64,000 nt of DNA from Cornus controversa. Taxonomy: Eukaryota; Streptophyta; Magnoliopsida; Cornales; Cornaceae. The notes beneath the pieces were generated by a model, which saw only the letters and a program-made list of their open reading frames with translations, did no database searches and was not told the origin of the DNA. The stretch lies in NCBI GenBank assembly GCA_026545225.1, contig CM048852.1, forward strand, positions 16,328,146 to 16,392,145. Direction: 5' to 3'. Positions 13,887 through 26,200 of this stretch are shown here, piece by piece. Position 1 is the stretch's first letter, and the number at the start of each line of letters is the position of its first letter. A program made the translations under genes and the position numbers.

Positions 13887-14276
13887 GTAAGTGATGCATG
13901 GCTACTTTTTGTTTACTTTCTCGCCATTTTTGATAGTTTTACGGCGTAATAAACATAGTTAGATCATGTTGGGGTGGATGGGTGCGATTGCGATATCGGT
14001 AGCGAGATTTTGTGGTTTTGGGAGGGTAGGAATTCATGTAGGAGTGAGTTTTGGCATTCTCTTCGTTTCAAACGCTTAGTGTATGGTGTGTAACCGCGGC
14101 ACCTTCGTTTCGGTTGCATCCGTTCACATTGTCTCTTCGAGAGCGACTTTTTGCATTCTTGTCAGTACCATGGACTAGGACTTCATTTTCTTTTATTATT
14201 ATTCTTTTAGTTTACTCGTAGTTTAGCTATCTTCTTAATTATCTTTTATTTACGTAATTTTTGGAATCAAGTGCAG
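13887..14276 (+). other. Putative intron in the env-like leader
   Basis: A strong donor (CACGAG/GTAAGTGATG) and an acceptor (CAAGTGCAG/AC) bracket 390 bp, and the first ATG of the third frame follows 14 bases after the acceptor. Spliced subgenomic RNA for the env-like frame has been described for Athila-group elements such as barley Bagy-2. Use of these particular sites is inference. Confidence 0.5.
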
Positions 14277-14290
14277 ACTGTTCCGAGGCT

Positions 14291-15505
14291 ATGGCGAGGG
14301 TGAAGAACGCCGCCGGTTCTGTTCGCGACGTGCCCGGGCGAGCCTTCCGGTCTCGGAAGTTCCACCCGGAGCAGATTTTTGACTTAGCCGCATTTGAGAC
14401 GCGTCCCGACACTGCGTGGACTGTTGCCGAGCTCAGGAGGTGTCGCCTCGACCGACTATGTGTGCCTCCTACTGACGTGGCACACGAGCGCTTAGTGCAG
14501 GTCTTCTATGAGGGCATTACCTACTCCTGCACAGCGCCGGATACACTAGAGACGGTCGTGGGCACCGTCACGATCACGATTACGCCGAGCCAGATTGCGC
14601 ATATGCTCGGCATCCCTCACCAGCAGCCACCGGACATGGTTGGCCCGGGCGGTCAACCACTTTACAGTGCCGCACTCCCAGCAGACACGACGCTGTTCTC
14701 GATCGTGATGGACATGTGTGGCGGGGCATTTACCACGTCCAGTCATAACTGCACGTCCAAATCGATGTGCCCAAGCAGATATTGGTTCCTAGACACCGTT
14801 CTCCTCAAGAACGCGTGTCCGCTGCAGCACGTGGCTGAGCGCAGGGGCGACCTCCTCCGTTGCCTCTATGCTTTCCACACGGGCGCTTGGTTTTCTGTCC
14901 CATCGCTGATCTGGGGGCAGATGCACAAAGTCTGGGATAGCCTCGTCAACAAGAGGAAGAGGAGAGCAGCGAGTTGGCGGCTTCCCTTCCCTTTCCTGAT
15001 CGCCGCTTTTCTCAGCAGTGCCAGTATTCCGGTCAGTCAGACTGATGTCCGGTTGGCACCACCCACCCGCTTCACATCTACTCAGTGGGAGCGGGTGAGG
15101 CGACACTTAGAGCGACAGGACCACCAGGGTGATCCACCAGACGATGTTGATATGGATGCCCCGGTGGAGGCGGATGAGGGCGAGCCAGCAGAGGCTGAGT
15201 CAGAGGACGAGGAGATGGAGGAGCAGGAGATGGATGTCGCTGCAGAGCGGCATGATATCTTAGCGACGGGCTATCCCTGCCTGGCGGCTGACGTAGAGCG
15301 GCTCCAGCAGAGTTTTGACGAGCACGTCCAGGTGACGCAGAGTCAGTTGGCAGGTATTTGGATGGACATTTCTTCTCTAGCACAGGGCCAGAGAGCGATC
15401 TTAGACGAGTTCCGAACCTTCCGGCAGGACCTGCAGTTCCTGTTCGCAGGTCGAGCCTCCACCTCCACTTCTGCTCCACCACCACCACCACCCGCCCTCA
15501 AGTAG
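14291..15505 (+). mobile_element. Athila third frame, env-like protein
   Basis: One open frame of 404 codons from the ATG at 14291. The first in-frame ATG after the putative acceptor was chosen; the frame stays open a little further upstream without an ATG. The N-terminal half (FHPEQIFDL, FYEGITYSC, ITPSQIAHMLGIP) resembles the 'putative plant transposon protein' domain found in third frames of Athila elements. A weakly hydrophobic stretch (PFPFLIAAFLSSASIPV) is the only membrane-like segment. An acidic run (EAESEDEEMEEQEMD) and a likely coiled coil near the C-terminus follow, then a proline tail. It is clearly richer in G+C than gag-pol. Whether it acts as an envelope is unknown. Confidence 0.75.
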
Positions 15506-17301
15506 CTGCATTTTATTCATCTTTTCTGCTTTATTTTCTGTATTTTCTTTTCTTTATTTTTCATAGGCCATGTTGGTCATGTTTAGTTTTTTTTTTAGTA
15601 TTCCACCTGCATGTACACTTGTCCTGAAACTCATTTTCATTTATATGGAATACATTTATATTTTCTTTTCTGCCATGTATTATCTTTACTGTGTTTATTT
15701 TTGCTTTCTGTCAATCTACTTGTTCTCTATACTTTGACTATGTATGTAGTACCACTTGTCTAATTGTTATATGCGATTCAGTTGATGATTTCCATTTATT
15801 ACCGCCTAGTTTTAATTCCCAATACTGTTGAGATTGCTTCAACACAGTATGGCGGTAATAAAGAAAGGCAGCCCCTTTGCGTGCTATACGTTAGCGTGCC
15901 TGGATAGTCAATATCTTGTCGCATAGACCTCTTAGACAATTGGGAAACACCAGTTCAGACCCTTAGATATACAGTGATATTGGCATTATCTGTTTGCGTA
16001 TAATTCTTTCATTTATGTTCTATTTATCTACTTTTTGTTCCTTTTAATGCTCGTGGTATCCAGTTGGTGTTCCGTGCAGGTTTTCCTTATTTCCATGATG
16101 ACCGCTACTGTGGACTAACATTTTTTCGCATTCTGCCATCCCGGTAACTCCTTTCCTTGTTCTTCTTGTCCAAACATTGAGGACAATGTTGCATATCAGT
16201 TTGGGGGTGCGGTATGCTATACCACTTGCATATGCATGCAATGTTCAATTGTTATATTGAGTGTCATTGTAGAGCAGTTTTCTTTTTCTGGAGATTTTTG
16301 CATGCTTGCTATGATGTCTTGCTTTTTAAAGGAAGATCATTTGAATAAATGTCCTAGGTAAATGCAGCAGGTAGTTAAGAACTTTAACATTGTAAATACC
16401 CGCACTTTTGCAAGCTTTATAGTAGGCTAGAACGGTCTACATTTTTGTCCAAATTCGAGCACGTACGGTTCTTGCCCTAAATTTGTCCTTAACCGCACAA
16501 ATTCGCACACATGCATTTTAAATTGTGGGGTATAAGTCTGAGGGAGAATTTTTGAAAATTTCTGTTTTTATCTGAACAACTTAAAGAATAAGTTCTTCTG
16601 GTTGTTGTAAAGAAAGAAAAAGAGAAAAATATGCAATAAGCCTTCTCACTCAATAAACCGGATTTCTATGCCTCAAAGCAGGGAATATTCGCGTATAAGT
16701 GTGTAAGGTTGAGCAATAATAAGCGGGTGGCTTGCTTACGCTCATCGCCTTGTAAGCTCGGTCATTAAGTCCGAGGGGTGCTTCTTCACCTAATGCCCTA
16801 AAACCAATTGGTTTGGGAGTCATTGGCCCAACGCCGCTACATGGGCTTGCAAGAAAGCAAAAAGAGCTAAGCATTGCACGGTCATCCGCGCATGAGCAAT
16901 CATGAATGTTTTGTGATAATGAACAGCCGAGTCGAGCATTTTCAATGAGTTTTTCTCTTAAAAACAGATTTGTTCGTTTTTCTTCTCCAAATATGACAAA
17001 AGCCGCACGTTAGAATGCATGTTCACTTTTCAAAGAGGATTTTGGGGCTGGAATGGTTATAGTTGTTTGGACTGGCCATTATGTGGGGACTGTCGTTCAT
17101 TTATCGCTTGTGAAAGTCCATTTTTGCTAATGACCACATAGTTCTGTAATACTTGTTGCATTTGCCAAATGTGAAATGAACGGATGAGCGCCCTTTATCT
17201 AGTTGATGACTGAGCATGATTAAACTTTTGTATAAGATAGTTGATTTCATTTTTGTAATATTGTATTGCTAAGGGACTAGCAATATGTAAGTTTGGGGGT
17301 G
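15506..17301 (+). mobile_element. Athila 3' untranslated region with two purine tracts
   Basis: 1.8 kb without a convincing gene. It contains a strong hairpin (15796-15861). A tract GTTTGGGGGTGCGG near 16199-16212 sits just behind a TTGAGGACAATGTTGC block. The terminal tract AAGTTTGGGGGTG at 17289-17301 directly precedes the 3' LTR and is the probable polypurine tract. The upstream tract is a near-copy and could be a second plus-strand primer. Confidence 0.7.
15796..15861 (+). other. Long hairpin in the Athila 3' region
   Basis: TTATTACCGCC (15796-15806) pairs perfectly with GGCGGTAATAA (15851-15861). Inside it, AATACTGTTGA pairs with TCAACACAGTAT apart from a bulge, leaving a seven-base loop. 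About 66 bases in all. It is the only long stem I saw in this UTR. Confidence 0.75.
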
Positions 17302-18721
17302 TGATAAGTGTTCAATTCTATGCATTTGAACCCTCTTTATTGCATACGTTGGTTCCGTTTTTGCGTTTACCGAGATATGTTTACGGTATTTTTGTGTTTT
17401 TGATGTTTTGCAGGTATTGGAGTAAATGGAGCAAAGTTGGAAGCTTTCTACAATCAAGAGAAGAAATCAGGAAATGCAGCCAAGGCATCTCGATCAATCG
17501 AGATGTTGATTTCGATTAATCGAAATCTCGATTGATCGAGATCTCATTTCGATTGATCGAAATCTCGATCAATCGAGATTCAATCTCGATCAATCGAAAT
17601 TCTGCAAAGCCCACTTGGCCACTTGCTCACCTGCTCTCCCACTTGCAATAAAATCCCCCTTTTTGCACGACTTAGGGGGATTATCTGACTTGAACAAGAC
17701 TTTTGGGGGCCTTATTAATGCAATATATATATATATAGTGATATATATATATATATGGTGGGCCCCAAGGTTGAAAAAGGAGGCCATAAAGCACAAAAGG
17801 AGGCCATATCACAGATATCTCTCAAGCAACCTAAACGAAGAAGAGAGACCTTCGGGAGAGGAAGAGAAAGAGCTGAACCAGACCAAGAAGCTTCATTCTT
17901 TTCATCAATGGAAGGGTGCAAGGCAACCATGAGCAACTAACTCTTCTACTAGGGTGTTGGTTTCAACCCCTAGCCATGTAAACTTGTTCATCTTTGTAGC
18001 TCTTGGGATTTATACTTAAATGTTGATTATTTAGCCTAGTGATTATGTACACAAATACATCTCTTTTATATATTCATTTGATATGGAATTTATTCTTGTC
18101 TTAGAGTAGATTTTGTCACTTGAATGAACAACATTTGCATATTCTACAAGAAGTGCAAATGATGGCTAGATAATGGTATTTAATTGAATGTGTGATGTTA
18201 ATTTGTATAGACCATGCCAAGACAAGGTAGTTTGGATGCATGTAGTGTTCACTTAGAGAGTAGAGTAATTAGGTAGTTAGTTAGGTTGAAGAGCTATGCT
18301 TGTTGAAGATGGATTATGATAGGTTAGCACACACATTGATCTTTTGATATGTCATTGAGGTCACAAGCCTAATGACATTGTTAGGCATTTAATTAATAAA
18401 TCCCATGCTTGCTACACTTATGAACATGTGAATGGCTAGTGGTGGAAACCAACCCTAGTTCTCTCTCCCAACTTTAAACTCTTTAATTTTCTTGTCATTT
18501 CATTCATGCAATAGTTTTTAAACACAAAACCAAAAATCTATTTTCAGAACTAAAGTAGAATTAATCTTCCCGTAAGACAATTGCGACTAGTCCTCGTGGG
18601 ATCGATACCCTCCATATAGAACTTTATCTACAAAGATTTGTGCTCTTGCGAGTGGTTAAATTATATTTTGATAAAAAGGGTAAAATTAAGCTTACAATAT
18701 AATTTAGTTCCGACCACATCA
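17302..18721 (+). repeat. 3' LTR of the Athila element
   Basis: Same limits as the 5' LTR (TGATAAGTG to CACATCA) and directly preceded by the purine tract. About 99% identical to the 5' copy by eye, apart from a longer TA microsatellite near 17724-17756. Followed at once by the target duplication CTCAT and satellite sequence in phase. Confidence 0.96.
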
Positions 18722-20311
18722 CTCATTTTTTTTAGACGTCTAGACGGTCGAATTTGGTAAAAAGCAACGTACGAATCTAATTGTGGCATGATTTCTCTAG
18801 GAATGGGATTTTTCGAATCAAAACAACTCAAACAAAACTAATTTAAAATCATTGTTGTCATGCTCATTTCTTTTGGATGTCTAGATGACTGAATCTTGCT
18901 CAAAGCACAATAGGGTTATGATCTGACACCATTTTTGCTAGGAATTGCTCTTCTCGAATCAGAACAACCCAAACAAAATAGGATGAAGATCGAATCTACA
19001 AGCTCGTTGTTTCTTTGGATGTCTAAATGATCTAATTCTGATTGTGGCACAATTTCTTGAGAAATTGGACTTTTCGAATCAAAACAACTCAAACGAAACT
19101 AGTTTAAAATCATTTTTGCCATGCTCATTTCTTTTGGATGTCCAAACAGTTGAATCTAGCATAAAACACCATACGGTTGTGATCATGCACGATTTCTGCT
19201 AGGAATTGCTCTTTTCGAATTAGAACTCAATCAAAAGAGGATGAAGATCAAATCAATACGCGCATTGTTTCTTTTAGGCACCTAGATAGTCAAATTTGAC
19301 AAAAAGTAACGTACGATTCTGATTATGGCATGATTTATCTAATAATGAGACGTTTCGAATCAAAAACAACTCAAATGAAACTAGTTTAAAATCATTGTTG
19401 TCATGCTCATTTCCTTTTGATATCTAGGCTGTCAAATCTTGCACAAAGCACCATACAGTTGTGATCATGCATCATTTCTGCTAGGAATTGCTATTTTTGA
19501 ATTAGAATGACTCAAACAAAACAGGATGAAGATAGGATCGACATGCTTGTTGTTTCTTTTGGACATCTAGACGGTCAAATTTGGCAAAAAGAAACATATA
19601 ATTTTGATTGTGGCATGATTTATTTAGAAATGGGACTTTCTAAATCAAAATAACTCAAACGTAACTAGTTTAAAATTATTTTTGCTATGCTCATTTCTTT
19701 TGGATATCCAGACAGCCAAATCTGGCACAAAACACCATACGATTGTGATCTTAAATGATTTCTGCTAGGAATTGCTCTTTTTGAATCAGAACGACTCAAA
19801 TAAAAGAAGATGGAGATTGGATTGATATGCTCATTGTTTCTTTTAAATGTCTAGACCGTTAAATTTGACAAAAAATAATGTTTGATTATGATTGTGGCAC
19901 AAATTTTCTAAGAATAGGACTTTTCAAATCAAAATAACTCAAATAAAGTTAGTTTAAAATCGTTGTTATCATGCTTGTTGTTTCTGTTGGAAGTCCAGAT
20001 GATCGAATCTGGCACAAAGCACCATATGGTTATGATTATGCACGATTTCTGCTAGGAATTACTCTTAGCAAAAAGAAATATACGATTCTGATTGTGGCAC
20101 GATTTCACTAGAAATGGGAGTTTTCGAATAAGAACAACTGAAACAAAACTAGGTCAAAATCATTTTTGCCATGCTCGTTTCTTTTAGATGTCCAAATTGT
20201 CAAATCTGGCACAAAGCACCAAACGGTTGTGAACATGCACGATTTCTGCTAAGAATTGCACTTTTCGAATCAAGATAACTCAAACAGAACAGGATGAAAA
20301 TCAGATCGACA
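18722..20311. repeat. Satellite array, block 2
   Basis: Continuation of block 1 across the Athila insertion: about 5.6 dimers of the 284-bp repeat. Near 20060 the end of one half is fused directly to the middle of the next, a local deletion of roughly 100 bp. The unit around 18864 closely copies that at 3945, two dimers away once the insertion is removed (variant phrase TTGCTCAAAGCACAAT). Confidence 0.92.
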
Positions 20312-23271
20312 TGTAGAGACCGTGCCCAATTTTGACCAATTTTTCAATTTTTGTCATTTATTGCTTTAAACGCATTTTAAATGATATTTAACATGTTTTG
20401 AATGCGGGAAACATGTTTAAAAGGTTGTAATATAGTTTTGGAAAGCTTTGGAAACTTTTGAAGAAGTTTGACTTTTTGGTCAACGGGAGCCCCGGGATGA
20501 GGTTAAGTGGGTCCGAGAAATCTAGAAAATTTTACTTTTGGTTATGAACTAAATAAAATATTTAGAGTGTTAAGGAAGTGATTTCGAGTCCAACGGAGTT
20601 TTCGGGAATTAATTTTGAGGTCGGGAAGGTACATTAAGTGGCCTGGGGTAAAATGGTCATTTCGCGCCCCTAGGGTTGAGATAAATATCAAAAAGGGTCT
20701 GAGACATTTCATTTTATAGATCTCTCTCTCTCTCTACGTATCCCACTTCATCTCTCTCCCTTCTCTCCAGATTCTAGGTCACTTGAAGTGTGATTTGGAA
20801 GATCCCGAATAAGGAAAGTGTGTAGATGGCATTGAGGGCTTCGGTTTGAACCGATCAAAGTCCACATTTCGTGAAGTTGAGAAAGTTGGGATTTCTCAAA
20901 GTTGGATTCAAAGCTTGGGAATTTGAGGTAGGGGTGCTAGACTCATCTTTACTTTGATTCTGTAGGTCACATACTTGTGACATGAAAGATAGATTGGGAT
21001 TTCTTGAGTTTAGAGTTTTGTGTATATGTGTATATGTATGAAAATGTGATTTATGCACATGGATATGTCTAACATGTTAGTTAGGGCTTATGTATGTTGT
21101 GTATGTGCAAATGAGACTATGAATGTTTTTGATGAAAAATGTGTTCATTTGATGAAAACATGAAAAATGTGAGTTTTATAGACTTGTGCATGAAAGATAT
21201 AATTTTTCTTGTGAAATGCATAAGCATGATGATTTTCATGATATGAGTGTGATGACATTGTGACAATCTTGAGGTGAAAGGAAAAATGCATTGATTTGAC
21301 AAAAAAAAATGCATTCATGGTGTGGAATAAGTGCATTGATGTGATTATGTGCACTATATGAAAAACGAGTTTTTGGGACGTGACAACATTGAGAATTAAG
21401 GTGAGGGAATGGTCCCTAGGGTGAAAGACCCAAAACTTGGCCAAGAGGAGGCGCTCCCTTCGGGTTAGCAACCCGATAAAGCGTAAGCAGAGTTTGGGTG
21501 CCGAAGAGACCCTTACTATGGATGGTGTGATAAGCTAGTCCCCATTGAAGTGATTTCTGGATTTATGTGGTGTGAGTTATATATATATATTGTGGCTTGC
21601 TCAATTTGATATATATATATACATATGTATGCAAATGCATTGAGATGTGAAGCATCACACATGATTTGAAAAACGTGATTGTTTATGGGTTAAAAGCATG
21701 TATACTTGTCATGTAGATATGTAGTGATTTCATATGCATCCATACATGGACGCCTGAGTTAGAGTGGGGTTGGGTGGATCATTCCTATTGAGCCGCAGTG
21801 TTGCTCACCCTCTATTTATATAAACTTTTTTAGATAAGGCGCCAATGGAGGATGAAGCATGATTTGCTCAATGGACCTTGTTGGGTTCCTTTTTTTTGGA
21901 TTTTTGATCTTTTGGGATGTAGATAAATGTCCATGCCGGCTTGTGGCATGTTGACCATAGTTGTAGTGTTGGCTTTACATTTGTATCTTCTTTTGTTTAT
22001 GAACTCCAAATGTAAATGTCACACTTGTAGGAAGGATACTTTTGAGAAATACATGTATAATGACTTCCTTTACTTGAGACTTGATGAATGTATGCATCTT
22101 GATAGAAATGTATGAGGATGGTGTGATCGTGGTAATCCAAATGTGTGATTTGGAGTATGTGTGTGACGATATATCACGTATAGATGATTTTAATGTTGAG
22201 GGAAGAGTCCTAGGTGGTTAGAATGAGATTTGAACCTAAAATGGACAAAATGTGAGGTTGCAGAAAATTCTGCAAAGTGCAATTTCGATTATGCAAAATG
22301 GCAATTTCGCACAATCGAAATTTCCTATTGTGCCCAAATTTCAAACGGGCATAACTCATTCGTTTTAGATCGAAATTGAGTGTGGTTTTTTTTTTAAATT
22401 GAGTATTTTTGGATTCTCTATCCAATGGTATTAGTTTCAGATTCAAATTCTAGTCATACTAGGAATTGAGTCCCAGGAGTGAGTGATTTCCATGTGTAGC
22501 AAGTTGGTAACCCTTGAGAAATGTGCTAATGTAAGCATTTGGACTTCATGAATGGTGTTATATCATTCCTTTGATGTTTGAGAGGTTGTATGGATGAATG
22601 TGAATGATTCTAGACAATTAGAGTGAGAGTTGGGATCAAAAAGACTAAGTTGTGAAATAGCATAAATTCTCAACAGAGAGAATTTCGATCGTGCGAAATG
22701 ACCATTTCGCATGATCCAAATTTCGATTGTGCGAAATGACTATTTCGATTGTGCGAAATGACTATTTCGCACAATCGAGAAAATGTAGGCTTTTGAGGAT
22801 GAAAAGTCCAGAGAGGGTTGATACTTCGATACTACTTCGTAAGCATCTCGATTGTGCGAAGTACTTCAATCGTGCAAAAGTTAGGTTTCGCAAAATCGAA
22901 ATTTCGATTGTGCGAAATGCACTTTTTGATTGATCGAAAAGTTGCAGGTCTGGATTGTGAGGAACATGCAGATGTTGCTTGAAACGGGGCCCGTTGAGCT
23001 TGGTTGAGATTGAGTTGTGTACATTTATATGCAACAATTGAGTTGAGCTTCCGCAATAAATGAGTGTAATGAGGGTTCATTGGGTTTAATGGATAGTTAA
23101 CCTCCGATCTTTCGGGAGTGGGAGAACGGGGCGTTATGGCATGGTATCAAAAATGGATACTATCGCATGAGCGTGGTTGAGATAGTTTATGGAGTTGGGT
23201 GAACAGGTTCACATTCGGGATTCGGGGTCGGTCCGGGGAAGTCTCGGCGGTTCAGATTCCGGGGCGTGACA
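20312..23271 (+). mobile_element. Tekay/Del-like solo LTR
   Basis: A 2.96-kb insertion between satellite blocks, TGTAGAGACCG...GGGGCGTGACA. Direct repeats ACATG flank it (20309-20313 and 23273-23277), overlapping its outermost bases by one or two. Its length and ends, and its similarity to the LTR at 27244-30204 that is followed by a Met-type primer site and a gag start, point to an LTR of the Tekay/Del chromovirus group. A TATA-like region and CT-rich leader lie near 20690-20770. No coding sequence is visible. A PBS-like TGGTATCA occurs inside it at 23142, about 130 bp before the end. Confidence 0.8.
22265..22935. repeat. TTTCGATTGTGCGAAAT palindromic-word array in the solo LTR
   Basis: Two clusters (about 22275-22325 and 22680-22935) of ATTTCGATTGTGCGAAAT and its reverse complement ATTTCGCACAATCGAAAT, with variants. 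Arms TTTCG/CGAAA surround a six-base centre. The design matches the Athila array but the core sequence differs. Function unknown. Confidence 0.8.
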
Positions 23272-26200
23272 AACATGCTGGTTATTTCTTTTAGACGTCT
23301 AGATGGTCTAATTTGGAAAATCATAATGTACGATTCTAATTATGGCACGAAGAATAACACTTTTCGAATCAAAATAACTAAAATAAAACTAGTTTAAAAT
23401 CGTTGTTGTCATGCTCATTTCTGTTGGAAGTCCAGACAGTCGAATCTAGCACAAAGCACCATACGGTTGTGATCATGCACGATTTTTACTAAGAATTTCT
23501 CTTTTCATATCAAAATGACTCAAATAAAATAAGATGAAGATAGGATCGACATGCTCGTTGCTTTTAGACGCCTAGATTGTCAAATTTGTAAAAAGCAACG
23601 TACGGTTTTGATTGTGGCATGATTTCTCTAGAATTAGGACATTTGAAATCAAAACAACTTGAACAAAACTAATTAAAAACATTTTTGCAAAGCTCATTTA
23701 TTTTAGATGTCCAGACGGTCGAATCTAGCACAAATCACTATATGGTTGTTATGATGCACCATTTCTGCTAGTAATTGCTCATTTCGAAGAGGAACGACTC
23801 AAACAAAATAGGATGAAGATCGGATTGATATGCTCATTGTTTCTTTTGGACATCTAGACGGTCAAATTTGGCAAAACATAATGTTCGATTCTGATTATGG
23901 CACGATTTCTCTTGGAATGAAACTTTTTGAATCAAAATAACTCAAACGAAATAATTTTGAAATCGTTGTTGAAATGCTCATTTCTTTCGGATGCCCAGAT
24001 GGTCGAATCTAGCACAAAGCACTATATGGTTGTGATCATGGATGATTTCTGCTTGACATTGCTCTTCTCGAATCAGAATGACTCAAACAAAACAAGATGA
24101 AAATCAAATCGATATGCTCGTTGTTTCTTTTGGACGACTAGACGGTCTAATTTGGCAAAAGAAAACTTTTGATTCTGATTGTGGCATGATTTCTATTGGA
24201 ATGGAACTTTTTGAATCAAAACAACTCAAACGAAATAATTTTAAAATCGTTGTTGTAATGCTCATTTCTTTCGGATGTTAAATGGTCAAATCTGGCACCA
24301 AGCACCATACAGTTGTGATCATGCACGATTTCTACTAGGAATTGCTCTTTCGATTCAAAATGACTCAAACAAAAATAGGATGAAGATTGGATCGACATGC
24401 TTGTTGTTTCTTTTTGACGTTTAGACGATCAAATTTGGCAAAAAAATACGTACGATTCTGATTGTAGCACGATTTCTCTAGAAATGGGACTTGTCAAATC
24501 AAAATAACTCAAATGAAACTAGTTTAAAATAGCTTTTGTCATGCTAATTTCTTTTGGTTATCCAGACAATAAAATCTGCCACAAAGCACCATACGATTGT
24601 GATCATGCACGATTTCTGCTAGGAATTGCTCTTTTTGAATTAGAACAACACAAATAAAACATGATGAAGTTTCGATTGACAAGCTCGTTGTTACTTTTGG
24701 ACGTCTAGAAGGTCAAATTTGACAAAAAGTAATGTACGATTTTGATTATGCCACGATTTCTCAAGGAATGGGACTTTTCAGATCAAAACATTTCAAATGA
24801 AACTAGTTTAAAATCGTTATAGCTAGGCTCATTTCTTTGGGATGTCCAATCAGTCGAATCTGGCATAAAGCACTATATGATTGTGATCATGCACGATTTC
24901 TGCTAGAAATTGCTCTTTTCGAATCAGAATGACTGAAACAAAAGATGATGAAGATTAGATCGATATGGTTGTTTTTTTTAGACATTTAAACGATCGAATT
25001 TGGTAAAAAAATAATGTACGATTCTGATTGTGGCACGATTCCTATAGAAATGAGACTTTTCGTACCAAAATAACTCCAATGAAACTAGTTTAATATCATT
25101 GTTGCCATTCTTGTTTCTTTTGCACGTCTAGACGGTCGAATCTGGCACAAAGCAATATATGGTTTGTGATCATGCACAATTGCAACTAGGAATTGCTCTT
25201 TTTGAATCAGAATGACTTAAACAAAATAGGATGAAGATCGGATCAGCATGTTCGTTGTTTCTTTTGGACATTTAGGCGATCTAATTTTGCAAAAAGCAAC
25301 GTACGATTTTGATTGTGGAATAATTTCTCTAGGAATGGGCCTTTTTGAATCAAAATAACTTAAACGAAACTAATTTAAAATCATTGTTGTCATGCTCATT
25401 TCTTTTGGATGTCCAGACGGTCGAATCTTGCACAAAGTACCATATGGTTGTGATCATGCACCATTTCTACTACGAATTGCTCTTTTTTAATTAGAACGAC
25501 CCAAACAAAATAGGATGAAGATCAGATCGACAAGCTCGTTGTTTCTTTTGGACATCTAGAAGGTTTAATTTAGAAGAAACTAACGTACGATTCTGATTGT
25601 GGCACTATTTCTCTAGGAATGGGACTTTCCGAATTAAAGCAACTCAAATGAAACAAGTTTCAAATCGTTGTTCCATGCTCATTTCTTTTGGTTATCAAGA
25701 CGGTCGAATCTAGCAAAAAGCACCATACAGTTGTGATCATGCACAATTTTGGCTAGGCAATCTCTTTTTGAATCAAAACGATTCAAACAAAACAAGATGA
25801 AGATCGAACCGACATGCTCGTTGTTTCTTTTGGACGTCTAGATGTTTGAATTTGGAAAAAACTAAATTATGATTTTGATTGTGGTACAATTTCTCTAGGA
25901 AAGAGGATTCTGATTGTGGTACAATTTCTCTAAGAATGAGACTTTTCGAATCAAAATAACTCAAATGAAATAAGTTTCAAATAGTTGTTGCCATTTTTGT
26001 TTCTTTTGGATGTCTAGACGGTCGAATCTGGCACAAAGCACCATTCGGTTGTGATCATGCACGATTTCTACTAGGAATTGCTCTTTTCAAATAACGACTC
26101 AAACAAAACAATATGAAAATAGGATCAGCATGCTCGTTGTTTCTTTTGGATGTTTAGAAGGTCGAATTTGGCAAAAAGCAACGTACGATTCTGATTGTGG

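Larger units (their letters stand above)
4375..18721 (+). mobile_element. Athila-lineage Ty3 LTR retrotransposon, nearly whole
   Basis: An element of 14.3 kb inserted in the satellite with a 5-bp target duplication CTCAT (4370-4374 and 18722-18726). It has LTRs of 1416 and 1420 bp, a tRNA-Asp type primer site, gag-pol, a third env-like frame and a purine-rich tract before the 3' LTR. About 12.9 kb remain once the nested solo LTR (12407-13800) is subtracted. I count about 15 substitutions between the LTRs (about 1%). At commonly used plant rates (0.7-1.3e-8 per site per year) that is roughly 0.4-0.8 million years. Structurally it looks whole; its coding part is broken, with about two breaks in gag-pol. 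The family is established by the order of domains, the primer site and the DLGAS protease motif typical of Athila. Confidence 0.95.

Noticed and set aside
15078-15491. Minus-strand frame of 137 codons
   Set aside because: Shadow of the GC-rich env-like frame; its composition explains the lack of stops.
20312-23271. Interpretation as a DNA transposon
   Set aside because: TG/CA ends, a length and end sequence shared with an LTR that is followed by a Met primer site and a gag start, and 5-bp type flanking repeats fit an LTR better.
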